Shown here one piece after another: positions 1 to 9,025 of a stretch of DNA of 64,000 nucleotides. The position numbers and the translations under genes are program-made. The notes beneath the pieces were generated by a model. It made no database searches, was not told where the DNA came from, and saw only the letters and a program-made list of their open reading frames with translations. The DNA is from Cryoendolithus antarcticus (taxonomy: Eukaryota; Ascomycota; Dothideomycetes; Cladosporiales; Cladosporiaceae), in the NCBI GenBank assembly GCA_002077065.1, contig NAJO01000004.1:1240001-1304000 (forward strand), given 5' to 3'. Every line of letters begins with the position of its first letter. Position 1 is the first letter of the stretch.

Positions 1-1
1 G

Positions 2-502
2 TCACTCACCGACGACCCATCTAAGACCTTCGTCTGCACGCTCTGCTCTCGTCGCTTCCGCAGGCAAGAACACCTCAAGCGCCACTACCGCTCGCTGCAC
101 ACATACGATAAGCCCTTTGAGTGCACAGACTGCGGGAAGAAGTTCTCGCGCTCTGACAACCTGAGCCAGCACCAGCGCACGCACGGTGCAGGCACGATGG
201 TGATGGGTGTGCTTGGCGCTGAGGACGGTGTCTACCAGCAGCCGATTGAGAGTGTGAATGGCGGCGAGGCGGGCACGCTCCTGATGCCTAAGGTCGAGTC
301 GCCTTATCACTCGCAACAGATGCAGCCGATGCTGCAACAGCAGCCATCGCGGTCACCGGATGCGGCGGAGATGGGCGCTATGCTCTTCGATGTCACGGCT
401 GGTGTCCACGCCTCGTCTTCATCCTCGTCGAGTTCGTCGGGCAGCTATAGCGGCTCGGAATCGCCTAACAAGGATGCTAAGAAGCGGAAGCGAAACGACT
501 GA
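2..502 (+). CDS. msn2: Msn2/Msn4/Seb1-type C2H2 stress transcription factor, C-terminal part
   Basis: The gene is cut by the left edge, so only the last 166 codons are seen. Two adjacent C2H2 zinc fingers lie at the start of the visible part. The first has the [14 protein letters not shown] helix and the second has [13 protein letters not shown], the pair typical of Msn2/Msn4 and filamentous Seb1, which bind the stress element AGGGG. After the fingers comes a low-complexity region with a Gln-rich stretch and a Ser-rich run. The protein ends in a basic KKRKRND tail that could be a nuclear localisation signal. In this family the fingers sit at the C terminus, so the activation domain and the start codon lie outside the window. 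The reading frame is open from base 2 to the TGA at 500-502. Family assignment is firm; the choice between Msn2 and a close relative is not. Confidence 0.88.
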   Translation, partial: SLTDDPSKTFVCTLCSRRFRRQEHLKRHYRSLHTYDKPFECTDCGKKFSRSDNLSQHQRTHGAGTMVMGVLGAEDGVYQQPIESVNGGEAGTLLMPKVESPYHSQQMQPMLQQQPSRSPDAAEMGAMLFDVTAGVHASSSSSSSSSGSYSGSESPNKDAKKRKRND

Positions 503-1526
503 GCTCTCGGGCTTCGCTTTTTCCTTCCCTTCTCTTCACGGCTCTCCTTGCTTCAGAACGATCTCCACGCCGTACACGCCGCTGAAGATCACCACGACGC
601 TCACGGCTTAGAAATCAGGTGCCCCGGCAACAACATTATAGCTTCACCCGAACCTCACGGTTCACTGTCACCGCCGGGCTAGTCCTGGTGGCTGACTTGT
701 GCAATTCTTTTCTTCCGCTTGTACTATATTGACCAAACTGCCCTCATACTTGTTGCGAAGCGCGATTCTTTCTGCTTGCTGGGACCTGGGTGCCGCTATG
801 TCGGCGTGTAAAGTAGAGACTTGGACTTGGGTATGGCCATTTCTTTTGTAGACTCTGGGAAACTTGGTGAAATCAGAAGGAGTCTGAATAGCCTTGGCTT
901 TATCTGATCGTCACTGCGCTGGTCGTAGGTGATGGGAGAGGAAAGTGAGGGGTGTGTAGAATAGAGGGAGATGTGTATCGATCACTCGTTGAAAGCTACT
1001 TGAGTTGCTTCATCACTCGTCTTCGACGATCTCACTTCACTGTCGACACTCCCTTTCACCGGCTACAGATTGAGCTGCTCACCAGCATCCATGCTCCTTC
1101 ACTACTACTCACTGACCCGGGCTTCCTCACTCACTCTCCATCACTAGAAACCCTCAGTCGTACTCACATCATTCGTGCGCGATCACCAGTCGCTCGTCAC
1201 TGAACGCTCATCACTGGACACTCATAATTCGTCACGTCTCCTTTCGTTGCTCGTTGACAGACGCTATGTATTCATCAACCAGCCTCCACGACGCCGTCTC
1301 CATCACTCGACTAGCATCACAGACTCTTCGCCAAATCTTCATCATCAGCTGAAACGCACCCCGTGACCGAGTGACCGCTCGTCGCGGAGCGATGAGTGAT
1401 GTGTGGCCTTGAAGGGCATCTTATATCGTCATGATCATACGCCCACGCTGATGCTTGAGAATGCTACAATCATGATACCGCCCTCCATTCGTGACTCCGC
1501 CATGCTTATCACCCCAGGACATTCAT
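503..1526. other. intergenic, convergent 3' flanks; TCACT-rich tract
   Basis: No gene was recognised between the two convergent stop codons. From about 965 to 1375 the plus strand is dominated by the pentamer TCACT and variants (ATCACTCGT, CTCACTCACT, CATCACTGG). It looks like a degenerate simple repeat. Near 1373-1387 there is a short inverted repeat, CGCTC..GAGCG. Confidence 0.5.
965..1375 (+). repeat. degenerate TCACT-rich low-complexity tract
   Basis: The pentamer TCACT and close variants recur irregularly over about 400 nt without a constant period. Open frames that cross it show no recognisable protein features. It is best described as a decayed simple-sequence tract in the 3' flank of two convergent genes. 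Confidence 0.45.
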
Positions 1527-3080
1527 TCACCTCTTCCCAAATCCCAGAAACTTCTTCATCCGCTCCTCGCTCATGCCCTTGCCCTTCTCCTTCTTCGGCG
1601 CCTCGGGCTTCACCTCCCCGTCCTTGCTCTCCGCTGCCACAGCTTCGGCCTCCGGTAAGTCGACTTTGAGCTCTTGAGCTCGACTCCGCAAGTCCTCTCT
1701 AAGCACAGGTCCCGTTCGAATTTCGGCAGACACGTCAGCTTTCCACGCGAAGAGCACGAGGACCTTGCCACGGAATCCGAGCCCGCGGACGAGAGTCGTT
1801 TGTTCGGCGTCTGGCAGGAGCGCTTGGCCTTTGTCGCCAAGGTAGCGGAGCTCGAATCCTGCGTCGCTGTGCTGTAACGTCCCCCTCACCTTCCCGTACA
1901 CCTCACTAGCCGTAGCCGCAACCGCAAATTCAGTCTCCACCATACTCTGATCCGGATACCGCACCCGTATCGTCACGCTCCTCACCGCTGAGAGCTTCGC
2001 TGCTTTCTCGGATGCTAGGGCGTCTAGTTCTTTGTCTGAGAGGAGGCGGGTGTTGCGGGAAGAGCGCTCGAGGGCTGCTTGGTGGGCTTTCGCGTGGGCG
2101 ATTGTGGGGTCGTAGATTGAGGGATCAGGGTTGTGGAGAGCGGCTGCGGGGGTGGGGGAGGAGGGTGGGAGGAAGACTGAGAGGCCGTCGGCGGGTTGGA
2201 AGGAGGGTGGTGGAGGGTCTGAGGGTGCGGGATTTGTGGGTGGTTCCTCTGAGGGCTGTTCAAGGTCGGGCTGAGATGCTTGCGGTAGTTCCGAGGCGGT
2301 CTCGAGGTCGCCGTTGGTGTCTGGTGTCGGCTGCACGCCCTGCATGCTGTCTTCACTGACTATCGGCGCTTGAAGCACATTCCCGTTCAGCTCTTTCTCG
2401 CCGCGCACGATCCTCTCCTCAGGCTTCTGCACATCTTTTGCCTCCCCATTTACTTCACCTTCTGCCCCGTCCTGCCTAGCAAAGAACTCCGTAATCTCCC
2501 CCATCGCAATCTCAATCGGCACATCACTCATCTTCCATCCCAATCTGAGCATACAACTCCCCCCATTCAATCCCAACTGCGCCAGCGTCTTCTGCAGCTC
2601 CCCAAACCCCTCCAACGTCCGCCCCATCGCATTCACATATGGCGCCTCATACAACAGTCTCCCCGCTCCTGAATCTCCCGAAGGCTTCCCCCGCTGCGTC
2701 AAGTTCAGCTTCTTCCCTCCCCCTGCTACGCCCTCCTCGAACTTCCGCAGCACCAGCCATAAGGAGGTAGTACTGGGGAATTTGTCGCTCAGACGCCCGC
2801 CGCCTTCGGACTCCGGGAGCGAGAGCGCGACATTCACTACGCTTGGAGAGCGAGAGGCTTGGACTAGCTGGAGTTTCGCGCCCGCGCTCAGGCCTGAGAG
2901 ACGGAAGGGTTGGGAGAGATCGAGGAGTTTGCCGGCTTGGGTTTTGAGGGTGTAGGATTCGGGGTTTAGCTTCTTGCTTTTGCAGACGTCGTCTAGCACT
3001 TCGCGGAGGTATTTGCCAGGTGTGACTTTGATGAGGGTGCGCTTGAAGGCTGCGTCGACTATGTAGATTGAAGAGGCCAT
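1527..3080 (-). CDS. UBX4: UBX domain protein 4 (ASPL/TUG type), Cdc48/p97 cofactor
   Basis: Predicted 517-residue protein, one exon, ATG at 3080. The first ~75 residues form a TUG-UBL1 ubiquitin-like domain starting MASSIYIVDAAFKRT. A Pro/Glu-rich disordered middle follows. A UBX domain covers about residues 365-460 (RSVTIRVRYPDQSMVETEF onward), and the tail is Lys-rich. TUG-UBL1 plus a C-terminal UBX is the architecture of yeast Ubx4 and human ASPSCR1, which bind the AAA ATPase Cdc48/p97 in ubiquitin-dependent protein handling. The plus strand is C-rich at the 3' end of this gene, so the coding strand ends G/purine-rich, as in several neighbours. Its start lies 4 nt after the stop of an 81-codon ORF on the same strand. 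Confidence 0.88.
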   Translation of the reverse strand: MASSIYIVDAAFKRTLIKVTPGKYLREVLDDVCKSKKLNPESYTLKTQAGKLLDLSQPFRLSGLSAGAKLQLVQASRSPSVVNVALSLPESEGGGRLSDKFPSTTSLWLVLRKFEEGVAGGGKKLNLTQRGKPSGDSGAGRLLYEAPYVNAMGRTLEGFGELQKTLAQLGLNGGSCMLRLGWKMSDVPIEIAMGEITEFFARQDGAEGEVNGEAKDVQKPEERIVRGEKELNGNVLQAPIVSEDSMQGVQPTPDTNGDLETASELPQASQPDLEQPSEEPPTNPAPSDPPPPSFQPADGLSVFLPPSSPTPAAALHNPDPSIYDPTIAHAKAHQAALERSSRNTRLLSDKELDALASEKAAKLSAVRSVTIRVRYPDQSMVETEFAVAATASEVYGKVRGTLQHSDAGFELRYLGDKGQALLPDAEQTTLVRGLGFRGKVLVLFAWKADVSAEIRTGPVLREDLRSRAQELKVDLPEAEAVAAESKDGEVKPEAPKKEKGKGMSEERMKKFLGFGKR

Positions 3081-3084
3081 GCTC

Positions 3085-3330
3085 TCAGCTTTGAGTATCT
3101 GGTCGCGCTGCTGGAGCCGTTTGCGCTGCTTGTCTACTTCTCAGCAGCTCCGCCTCTGCGTCTTGGATTGCTTGACCGCGCGAGGCTTCGAGCGATAGGC
3201 GGCGGAGGTAGGTGTAGAGGCGGCGGAAGTTTTTGTAGACACCGGGGGCGATGAAGAGGTAGCTGAGGGTTACGACGATGATGCGTTCGGAACGGGTGAG
3301 GGCGAGACCGGTGAGGTCGCGAGGAGTCAT
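3085..3330 (-). CDS. small putative membrane-anchored protein, family not recognised
   Basis: 81 codons, ATG at 3330, TGA at 3087-3085. One hydrophobic segment (IIVVTLSYLFIAPGVY) lies at residues 18-33. A basic Arg/Tyr-rich stretch and an Ala/Gln-rich tail follow. Length and layout suit a small single-pass membrane protein. The stop is only 4 nt upstream of the UBX4 ATG on the same strand, which is unusual for fungal genes. Either the two share a bicistronic transcript or the UBX4 messenger starts inside this ORF. A splice fusing the two frames was tried and no in-frame solution was found. Expression is unproven. Confidence 0.55.
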   Translation of the reverse strand: MTPRDLTGLALTRSERIIVVTLSYLFIAPGVYKNFRRLYTYLRRLSLEASRGQAIQDAEAELLRSRQAAQTAPAARPDTQS

Positions 3331-3582
3331 GGAGATCTTGTCAATAGGTGAGAGGTAGTGTTGCTAGTAGATCATGTACAGGAAGCTACATCAGCGCTGC
3401 CGCCTTCCTTCCCCGCTGACAAACACATGTGAAGTCCCCTGCCCCGCCACAACACATCACTCCCCACTGTCAACACTGCATCTAGCAACAAACAATACCG
3501 GCTCTCTGGCCCACGACAGACCTTGGAGAACATAGGGACTCTTCCAACCAACCTCGATCACTCTCTTCAACGACCGCTCACA

Positions 3583-4593
3583 ATGACCCACCCCACCCCC
3601 ATAACCTCCCCCACTCACCTCTCCTCCCTCCTCACCTCCAGCCGAATCCTCATAGCAGACTTCACCGCCACCTGGTGCGGGCCCTGCAAAACCATCAAAC
3701 CCCTCTACGACGCCCTCTCAACGCAGCTCTCCCGCCCAAATCAAATAACTTTCGTCACGATAGATGTAGACGCCCAGAAAGAGATCGCTTCCACTTACAA
3801 CGTGACGGCGATGCCGACGTTTGTGATATTCAAAGCGGGACGGGAGACGAAGAGGATAAGGGGCGCAGATGTGAGGGCGTTGGATAAGGCTGTGAGGGAG
3901 CTGGCGGAGGAGGCGAAAGGGATGAGTTCAGCGGGGGCTGGGGAGGGGAGTGCAGCGGGAGGGGAGGTGTTGGGAGGGAATGGATGGCTAGGCGCAGCAT
4001 TACCGCGAGGATACACGGACGTGACGTCTCAAGTCGACGTGCGGAGTTTGGATTTCTTGAACCTTTCCAGTGAAGCGGGGGATAGCAGGGCGATTTTCGC
4101 GACTTCCAGACCTGCTTCGCTGGGCAAGGGCAAGACACCCGCGGCAGCAGACGGCAAGAAAGACTGGATTGAAAGCGACACGGACGAGCAGCTTATGCTG
4201 TATATGCCTTTTCAAAGCACGATGAAATTGCACAGCTTGCACATCACGTCGACACCCTCCGCCTCAGAAGACGACGACGCACCCTCCCGACCGAAGACGC
4301 TCCAACTCTACACCAATCGCTCGCACGTCCTAGGCTTCGACGAAGCCGAAGACGCCCCGGTGACTCAACGCATCGAACTCGACGACGATTCCTGGGATGC
4401 TGAGACTGGGACAGCGAGAATCGAGCTGCGGTTTGTCAAGTTTCAGAATATCAGCAGTTTGGTGGTGTTTGTCGTTGAGAGCGAGGGAGAGGGGGAGAAG
4501 ACGAGGATCGATCGCATACGGCTTGTGGGTGAGAGTGGGGAGAAGAAGAGTATGGGAAAGTTGGAGAAAATTGGGAGTGAGGGTGGAGAGTGA
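3583..4593 (+). CDS. thioredoxin-like protein with PITH domain (TXNL1 type)
   Basis: 336 residues, one exon. An N-terminal thioredoxin fold has the active site WCGPC (Cys32, Cys35) and the cis-Pro motif AMPTF about 45 residues later. A linker rich in Gly/Ala/Glu follows. A PITH domain covers about residues 150-325, from GYTDVTSQVD through the FQNISSLVVFV strand. This order is that of human TXNL1 and fission yeast Txl1, redox proteins that dock on the 26S proteasome through PITH. The ATG at 3583 is chosen because the frame upstream offers only a TTG, and the context (CACAATGA) is good. The gene is divergent from the small ORF at 3085-3330. Its 5' end is extremely C-rich and its 3' end G-rich. 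Confidence 0.92.
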   Translation: MTHPTPITSPTHLSSLLTSSRILIADFTATWCGPCKTIKPLYDALSTQLSRPNQITFVTIDVDAQKEIASTYNVTAMPTFVIFKAGRETKRIRGADVRALDKAVRELAEEAKGMSSAGAGEGSAAGGEVLGGNGWLGAALPRGYTDVTSQVDVRSLDFLNLSSEAGDSRAIFATSRPASLGKGKTPAAADGKKDWIESDTDEQLMLYMPFQSTMKLHSLHITSTPSASEDDDAPSRPKTLQLYTNRSHVLGFDEAEDAPVTQRIELDDDSWDAETGTARIELRFVKFQNISSLVVFVVESEGEGEKTRIDRIRLVGESGEKKSMGKLEKIGSEGGE

Positions 4594-4951
4594 AGAGACT
4601 ATGCTGTTGCGGAAATTCGCGCTACGACGCAGAGCGTTACAGTTATCCGAGACTGATACTCGGATGTCCGTCACATCAACGTCGGTGTTGCGACACGGTG
4701 GAAGGTAAAAGCATGATCATACACATGGGATAATAGATGAATGTCGGCGAGGATGGTATTGCATACATCAGGCCTAGCTATGCAGCCTTTTGACTGCCAA
4801 TGATGATATCGGCCATTGCCGACGTCCCTTGAGCGCCGCGCCCGTTCCCTTATTGGTACTGATCGTGCGTGTGCTTTGTAGTGGCGGCGTATGCATCAAT
4901 ACCTTCCCTCCCCATTCATCCGCCTCTCCTCTCATCAACAGCACATCACAC
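4594..4951. other. intergenic between convergent stops
   Basis: 358 nt between the thioredoxin-PITH gene and the eL36 gene. Nothing coding was recognised. A palindromic ATGATCAT lies at about 4713-4720. Confidence 0.5.
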
Positions 4952-5443
4952 CTAGTGCCCCGCCCTCCTACTCTCCGCAATAACCTTGGTCATCTCATCC
5001 ACCTTTCTCTTCGCACGGCCGAATGTGCCGAGCCTGTTCTTCGCCAGCTTACGCGCGCGCTTGTCCTTGCTGTTGCGTAGCAGCTCGATCACACGGCGCT
5101 CATATGGTGCGAGGCTGCACGCGGTGCTGTTAGTATGATGATCGCCAGGTGTGGGTGGGTTGGGGTGCTGGAGGGGGAAGATGTACCCTGAAACTTCCTT
5201 GACGACTTCGCGGACAAAGGCTGTGCGCTTGCTCAGGTGGCCCTTGGTGCGGGAGACTTTTGGCTTGGGCTGGTGGGGGGTGACTTTCTGTTGGCTTGTA
5301 ATTAGTATTGGGTCCAGATCATCGTGTTGCCGTTGGTCGCAGGTGGGGTGTCGAGGCGGCGGTGTTCAATGAAGAGGTTGACGTACATGGCCCTTGTTCA
5401 GCCCGATGGCAATGCCGGACCTCTGCTTGACTTCCTTCGGCAT
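4952..5443 (-). CDS. RPL36: 60S ribosomal protein eL36 (three exons)
   Basis: Exons 5443-5387, 5287-5187 and 5114-4952 join to 106 codons plus stop. The product begins [19 protein letters not shown], continues through [19 protein letters not shown] and [19 protein letters not shown], and ends ESRRAGH, which is eL36 end to end at the usual length of ~100-106 residues. Intron 1 (99 nt) has donor GTACGT and acceptor CAG. Intron 2 (72 nt) has donor GTACAT, a perfect TACTAAC branch site at 5135-5129, and acceptor CAG. An early intron right after the first ~20 codons is common in fungal ribosomal protein genes. Identification is close to certain. Confidence 0.96.
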
Positions 5444-6273
5444 CCTGGCGGTCGATGTTGGATGTGACAATCCGATGTGCCGCTTTTCTGCAAAGTGAGG
5501 TGGAGTGGACGTTCAAAGTGTGCGCCGATTTGCGATGCCAAGCCCGTGATGTGGCCTGAGAGCCTCAGGCAGCAGGCGACTTGAGAAGGCAACAGTCCGA
5601 CAAGGATCGATTTCTTCTACAGTAAGATGCTGACAGCGGTACGATATATGCATCTCCGAGTTCTCATCTTCACTTCTCCTATCCTCTCTCATGTCACTGC
5701 CATCGACAGCCCGGCCAGTACGATGCCAGCCATCTCAGCGTAGCAAACGCGCCACGACACACGTGCTCACATACATAGCAACATCTCCACGCCACCCGCA
5801 AAACCCGTACTGCAACACACCTTACGCTCGAAAGAAACCCTCGTCCACCCTCCCATCTACTACCAGCGACATGCTGGAGAAGCAACTATTTCATGACTCG
5901 CAACATCTGTCTTGACGTCAAGACATGAGACGTGCAAATCTCGCTGACCAAGGCGATGATCGAGCATCCGCTGGTCTCCGCGGCAAAGTCAACTTGATCT
6001 CGCCAGCGTGACGTAGGCGCGCTGTGGATGGCGATGCGATGGACTCCATTGAGAAAACGAATTGCCCCAACGGTGGGACGTGGCTAAGGCTTTCTTTTAC
6101 TACTCGTGTTGCATCTCTCTTCTCTCGCTCGATTATTTACACATCTCTTAATATCTGGAAGTGCAGCGCAGCCACTGAGCCCGCAAATTGACAAGCTCCG
6201 TAAAGCAAACCAACAAAGCCTCGCACTTGCGCCGAACCGCCTCGAAGGCCACACCAATCATCCGCTGAACATA
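5444..6273. other. divergent promoter region between eL36 and SFK1
   Basis: 830 nt with no coding sequence recognised. It serves as the 5' flank for both genes. It contains a perfect 18-bp palindrome with a CRE site (5908-5925) and a CRE half-like TGACGTAG near 6009. Confidence 0.6.
5908..5925. promoter_or_regulatory. 18-bp perfect palindrome with CRE core TGACGTCA
   Basis: TGTCTTGACGTCAAGACA reads the same on both strands. Its centre, 5913-5920, is the 8-bp CRE bound by ATF/CREB-type bZIP dimers such as fungal AtfA. It lies in the divergent promoter region of eL36 (465 nt from its ATG) and SFK1 (349 nt from its ATG). Function is inferred from the motif only. Confidence 0.5.
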
Positions 6274-7292
6274 ATGTTCGGCCTCTCATACTGGTTCCTC
6301 CCAGCATTCGCTGGCTGCTGTTGGCTAGGTGCGAAGCTCAATCCTCACCTCCCACCCCACTAGATCTAACAAACCTAGGCACCCTCCTCGGCCTCCTCAT
6401 CAACTGGGTCGCGACCGGCCGCCCTCAATACGCCTGGACTGGCGCCGGCCAAACAGTCCCCTACATCTCCGACATAGCCGCTTCAAAATGGGGCTACCCG
6501 CTCTTCATAGCCGGCTCAGCGACAACAGTAGTCGTCTTCAACATCTCCTTCGTGGCCGAGCGATGGCTACGACACAACGCGCGCCTCGCAAAGAACTACA
6601 GAACCTCCGAGAAAATCCTCTCCGGCTTCGCCATAGCATTCGCGATCATTGGAGGCATTGCGCTGATCTTACTGACGGTGTTCGACACGCGGAGACATCA
6701 TAGCATACACATCACATGTCTCTTCATCTTCATGTTCGTCCCTGTTCCCCTCTCCCCCGGCCCACCTTCTCACTACTAACAACCACCCAGCGCGGGCTAC
6801 ATCATCTCCGCCGTCTTCATCTGCGCCGAATACCAACGCCTCGGCGTCCTCTACCGCGAACACCGCATTCTACGCTCCTCCTTTTGGCTAAAACTAGCTT
6901 TCATCTTCGTCGAGCTCGGCCTCGCCATAGCCTTCGGCGTCCTCCAACGGGGTCGCGTCGGCCGCGCCCTGAACCCTTCCGCTTACGTCGAATGGATCAT
7001 CAGCTTGATATACATTTTCTACGTCTGGTCTTTTATCATCGACTTCTTGCCTGCGACGCAGACACGGCATCGCGAGGATCGGTTCGGATTGCCGGGACCG
7101 CTGAGGGCGAGGGAGGAGGAGGGCGAGATGAGGATGCAGGAGCAGGAGGGGGGGAACAATCTTGGAGGGCCGGTGTATACTGGTGGAGCATGGAATGAGC
7201 GGGGTAGCCAAGGTAGCGAAGTGCCTATGTACGGGCAGGCTGGCTACAGGGGGACGGCTGGGGAAGTGGTGCCGCCTTCGAGGAATTTCTGA
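6274..7292 (+). CDS. SFK1: Sfk1/FRAG1/DRAM-family plasma-membrane protein (three exons)
   Basis: Exons 6274-6328, 6379-6733 and 6791-7292 give 303 residues. The start MFGLSYWFLPAFAGCCWLG is followed by several membrane segments, a conserved AEYQRLGVLYR loop, a last helix near FYVWSFIIDF, and a polar Gly/Glu-rich tail. This is the FRAG1/DRAM/Sfk1 family. Yeast Sfk1 is a multipass plasma-membrane protein linked to the PI4-kinase Stt4 and lipid asymmetry. Intron 1 is 50 nt (donor GTGCGA, branch CTAAC). Intron 2 is 57 nt (donor GTTCGT, a perfect TACTAAC at 6774-6780, acceptor CAG); the phase-2 join restores LFIFIAGYII, as expected for the family. The signature fits, but the exact orthologue was not tested. 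Confidence 0.85.
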
Positions 7293-7633
7293 TGGGATGA
7301 TGCGAGAGATTGAAGATCTGATGTATGGGAGAATTGCTGCGATCTAGCGTTCAATACACGGCGTTGGGGCAGCGAATTTGTATGCTAGCTATGTGTAGCT
7401 TTTAGTGTATGATATCCAGCCATGTCTTTGACCGCATCGCGTGTAGCTCGTAGCGAGATTGTTTCGCGGCACTGCTCACGACCGGAAGGCTAGTACGACT
7501 GCGTCTTCTGCACCGCGGGTCTCGGCCCTCATACCTTCAGCCCTCTCGCATATCTCCATCGTACATCTCGTCTCCGTACGACCTACATCTCCACAAGCCT
7601 CAGCGCCTACTCCCGCGCTCCCAAACCTTCCCC

Positions 7634-8531
7634 TCAGTCCTTCTTGAGTTCGACATAAGTCTCCTTGATCCCCTCCTTCGTAATCACGCAAATCTGCAGC
7701 CCATCCCCGACCTCAATATGCCTCTCAACCGCACTTGTAAACGCATCCCTCACAAGCCCCATAACCTCCCCCTCCCCCATATCGCTCTCCCCCCGCTTCC
7801 GCTCCTCCATAACCCTGCTAGTCCCCTCCCCAACGCCACTCCCCGGGATGTACTGGTTCTTGAAATTCACCTGGTTGTCCAGAAAGGGCATGATGAGACT
7901 GGCAGCGGCGCCCGCGGCGCGGCATTGCTCGCGCTCGTAGCTTCCAACCGGGTCATAGGAGTACAGCGCGCCGACGCCGTGTTCGTCGAGGCCGCCGAGG
8001 ATGGCGTGCACGTAGTAGGGGAAGAAGCGTTTGTTGTACAGCACATGGCTCAACCGCGCCGCGCACGCTGATACCGACATCTCCTTGCCGTGCTGATACT
8101 TGTACATTTTCACAATGAGATCGAGGCGTTCTGCGAGCGCTTTGCCGTCGGCCGCGAAGCCTACGACGGAGAGGACGAGTTTTGAGGACTTGTTGGTGGG
8201 CCCGGAGCCGCCTATTCGGAAGAGCTTCGGGGCGTAGCGAGTGTTGATGTTGTAGCCGCTTGTGCTGCGGGTGTCGCCTGCCAGAATGCAGAAGGAGGGG
8301 CCGGTTATGCCGAGGGTGGAGCCGCCGTTGTCTGTGTATCTGAGGGAGGGAGGGATGTCAGCACTGAGCCTGGAATGAGGGACGTTGGGAGATGGGCGGT
8401 CCCATGTTAGTAAGGGAATTGAAGACGTACGGGTAGAATGAGTGTTGCTTTGGCTCGCCGGAGACTGCTTGCGGGGCGAAGGAGTAGCCCATGTTCTCTG
8501 AGGGCATGGGGACGTGGAACATGGACGCCAT
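7634..8531 (-). CDS. PRE7: 20S proteasome subunit beta-6 (two exons)
   Basis: Exons 8531-8431 and 8339-7634 give 268 residues. The ATG at 8531 has context CCACCATGG. After a ~36-residue leader the beta fold begins at YTDNGGSTLGITG and continues with ILAGDTRSTSGYNINTRY and a GALYSYDPVGSYERE segment typical of beta-6 (yeast Pre7/C5). Beta-6 is a non-catalytic subunit of the inner rings. The intron (91 nt) has donor GTACGT, a CTGAC branch and acceptor CTCAG, and it splits the leader from the core domain. The last ~150 nt of the coding strand are strongly purine-rich. No copy of the Rpn4 PACE box was seen upstream. Confidence 0.94.
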
Positions 8532-9025
8532 GGTGGCGGAGAGCGGGAGGAGTGAGGTGCGATGCAGAAGTGGTGGGTGCAGTCAGTTCGACTAGAAGTC
8601 CAGAATGGGTGACGATGTGGAGCGTTGGGAGTGGTGTGCTGGAGTTGATCGTTGTTTGCTGTGTTGGTGGTGTACTGCTGCAGCCAGCAAGTGAGGCTCC
8701 AAACGTGACGCGAGCTTCGAAGCTGCTGGTGCACGGACCATCTGCTCGCATCACTTATCTTCTTCACAAATTAACACCTCAAGCGAGATATTTTCATCCC
8801 TGGCAGGTGATGCGCATAGCAAGATGCTCGACGAGTCTGGCTGAAGAGCGAGGAGATCGCACATTGTCATTTGTTCCCTCGTCTCCCAATCGTCATGGCC
8901 AAAAACGCCCCCTCGTGTCCCTTCATCACGCTATGCATACTTTCAATCTCATACCATCATAGTCATGTTCATATCCACATCAGTTCCTCAAGGTCGCCCT
9001 TGATCTTCGCCAATCACTTATCTCG
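8532..9025. other. intergenic: PRE7 5' flank and 3' flank of next gene
   Basis: 494 nt without a supported gene. Both neighbours read leftwards, so this holds the PRE7 promoter and the terminator region of the gene that ends at 9026. Confidence 0.5.

Noticed and set aside
3081..3330. Splice fusing the 81-codon ORF to UBX4 into one protein
   Set aside because: A GTAGAC donor near 3140 and acceptors just before the ATG exist, but no combination keeps the UBX4 frame.
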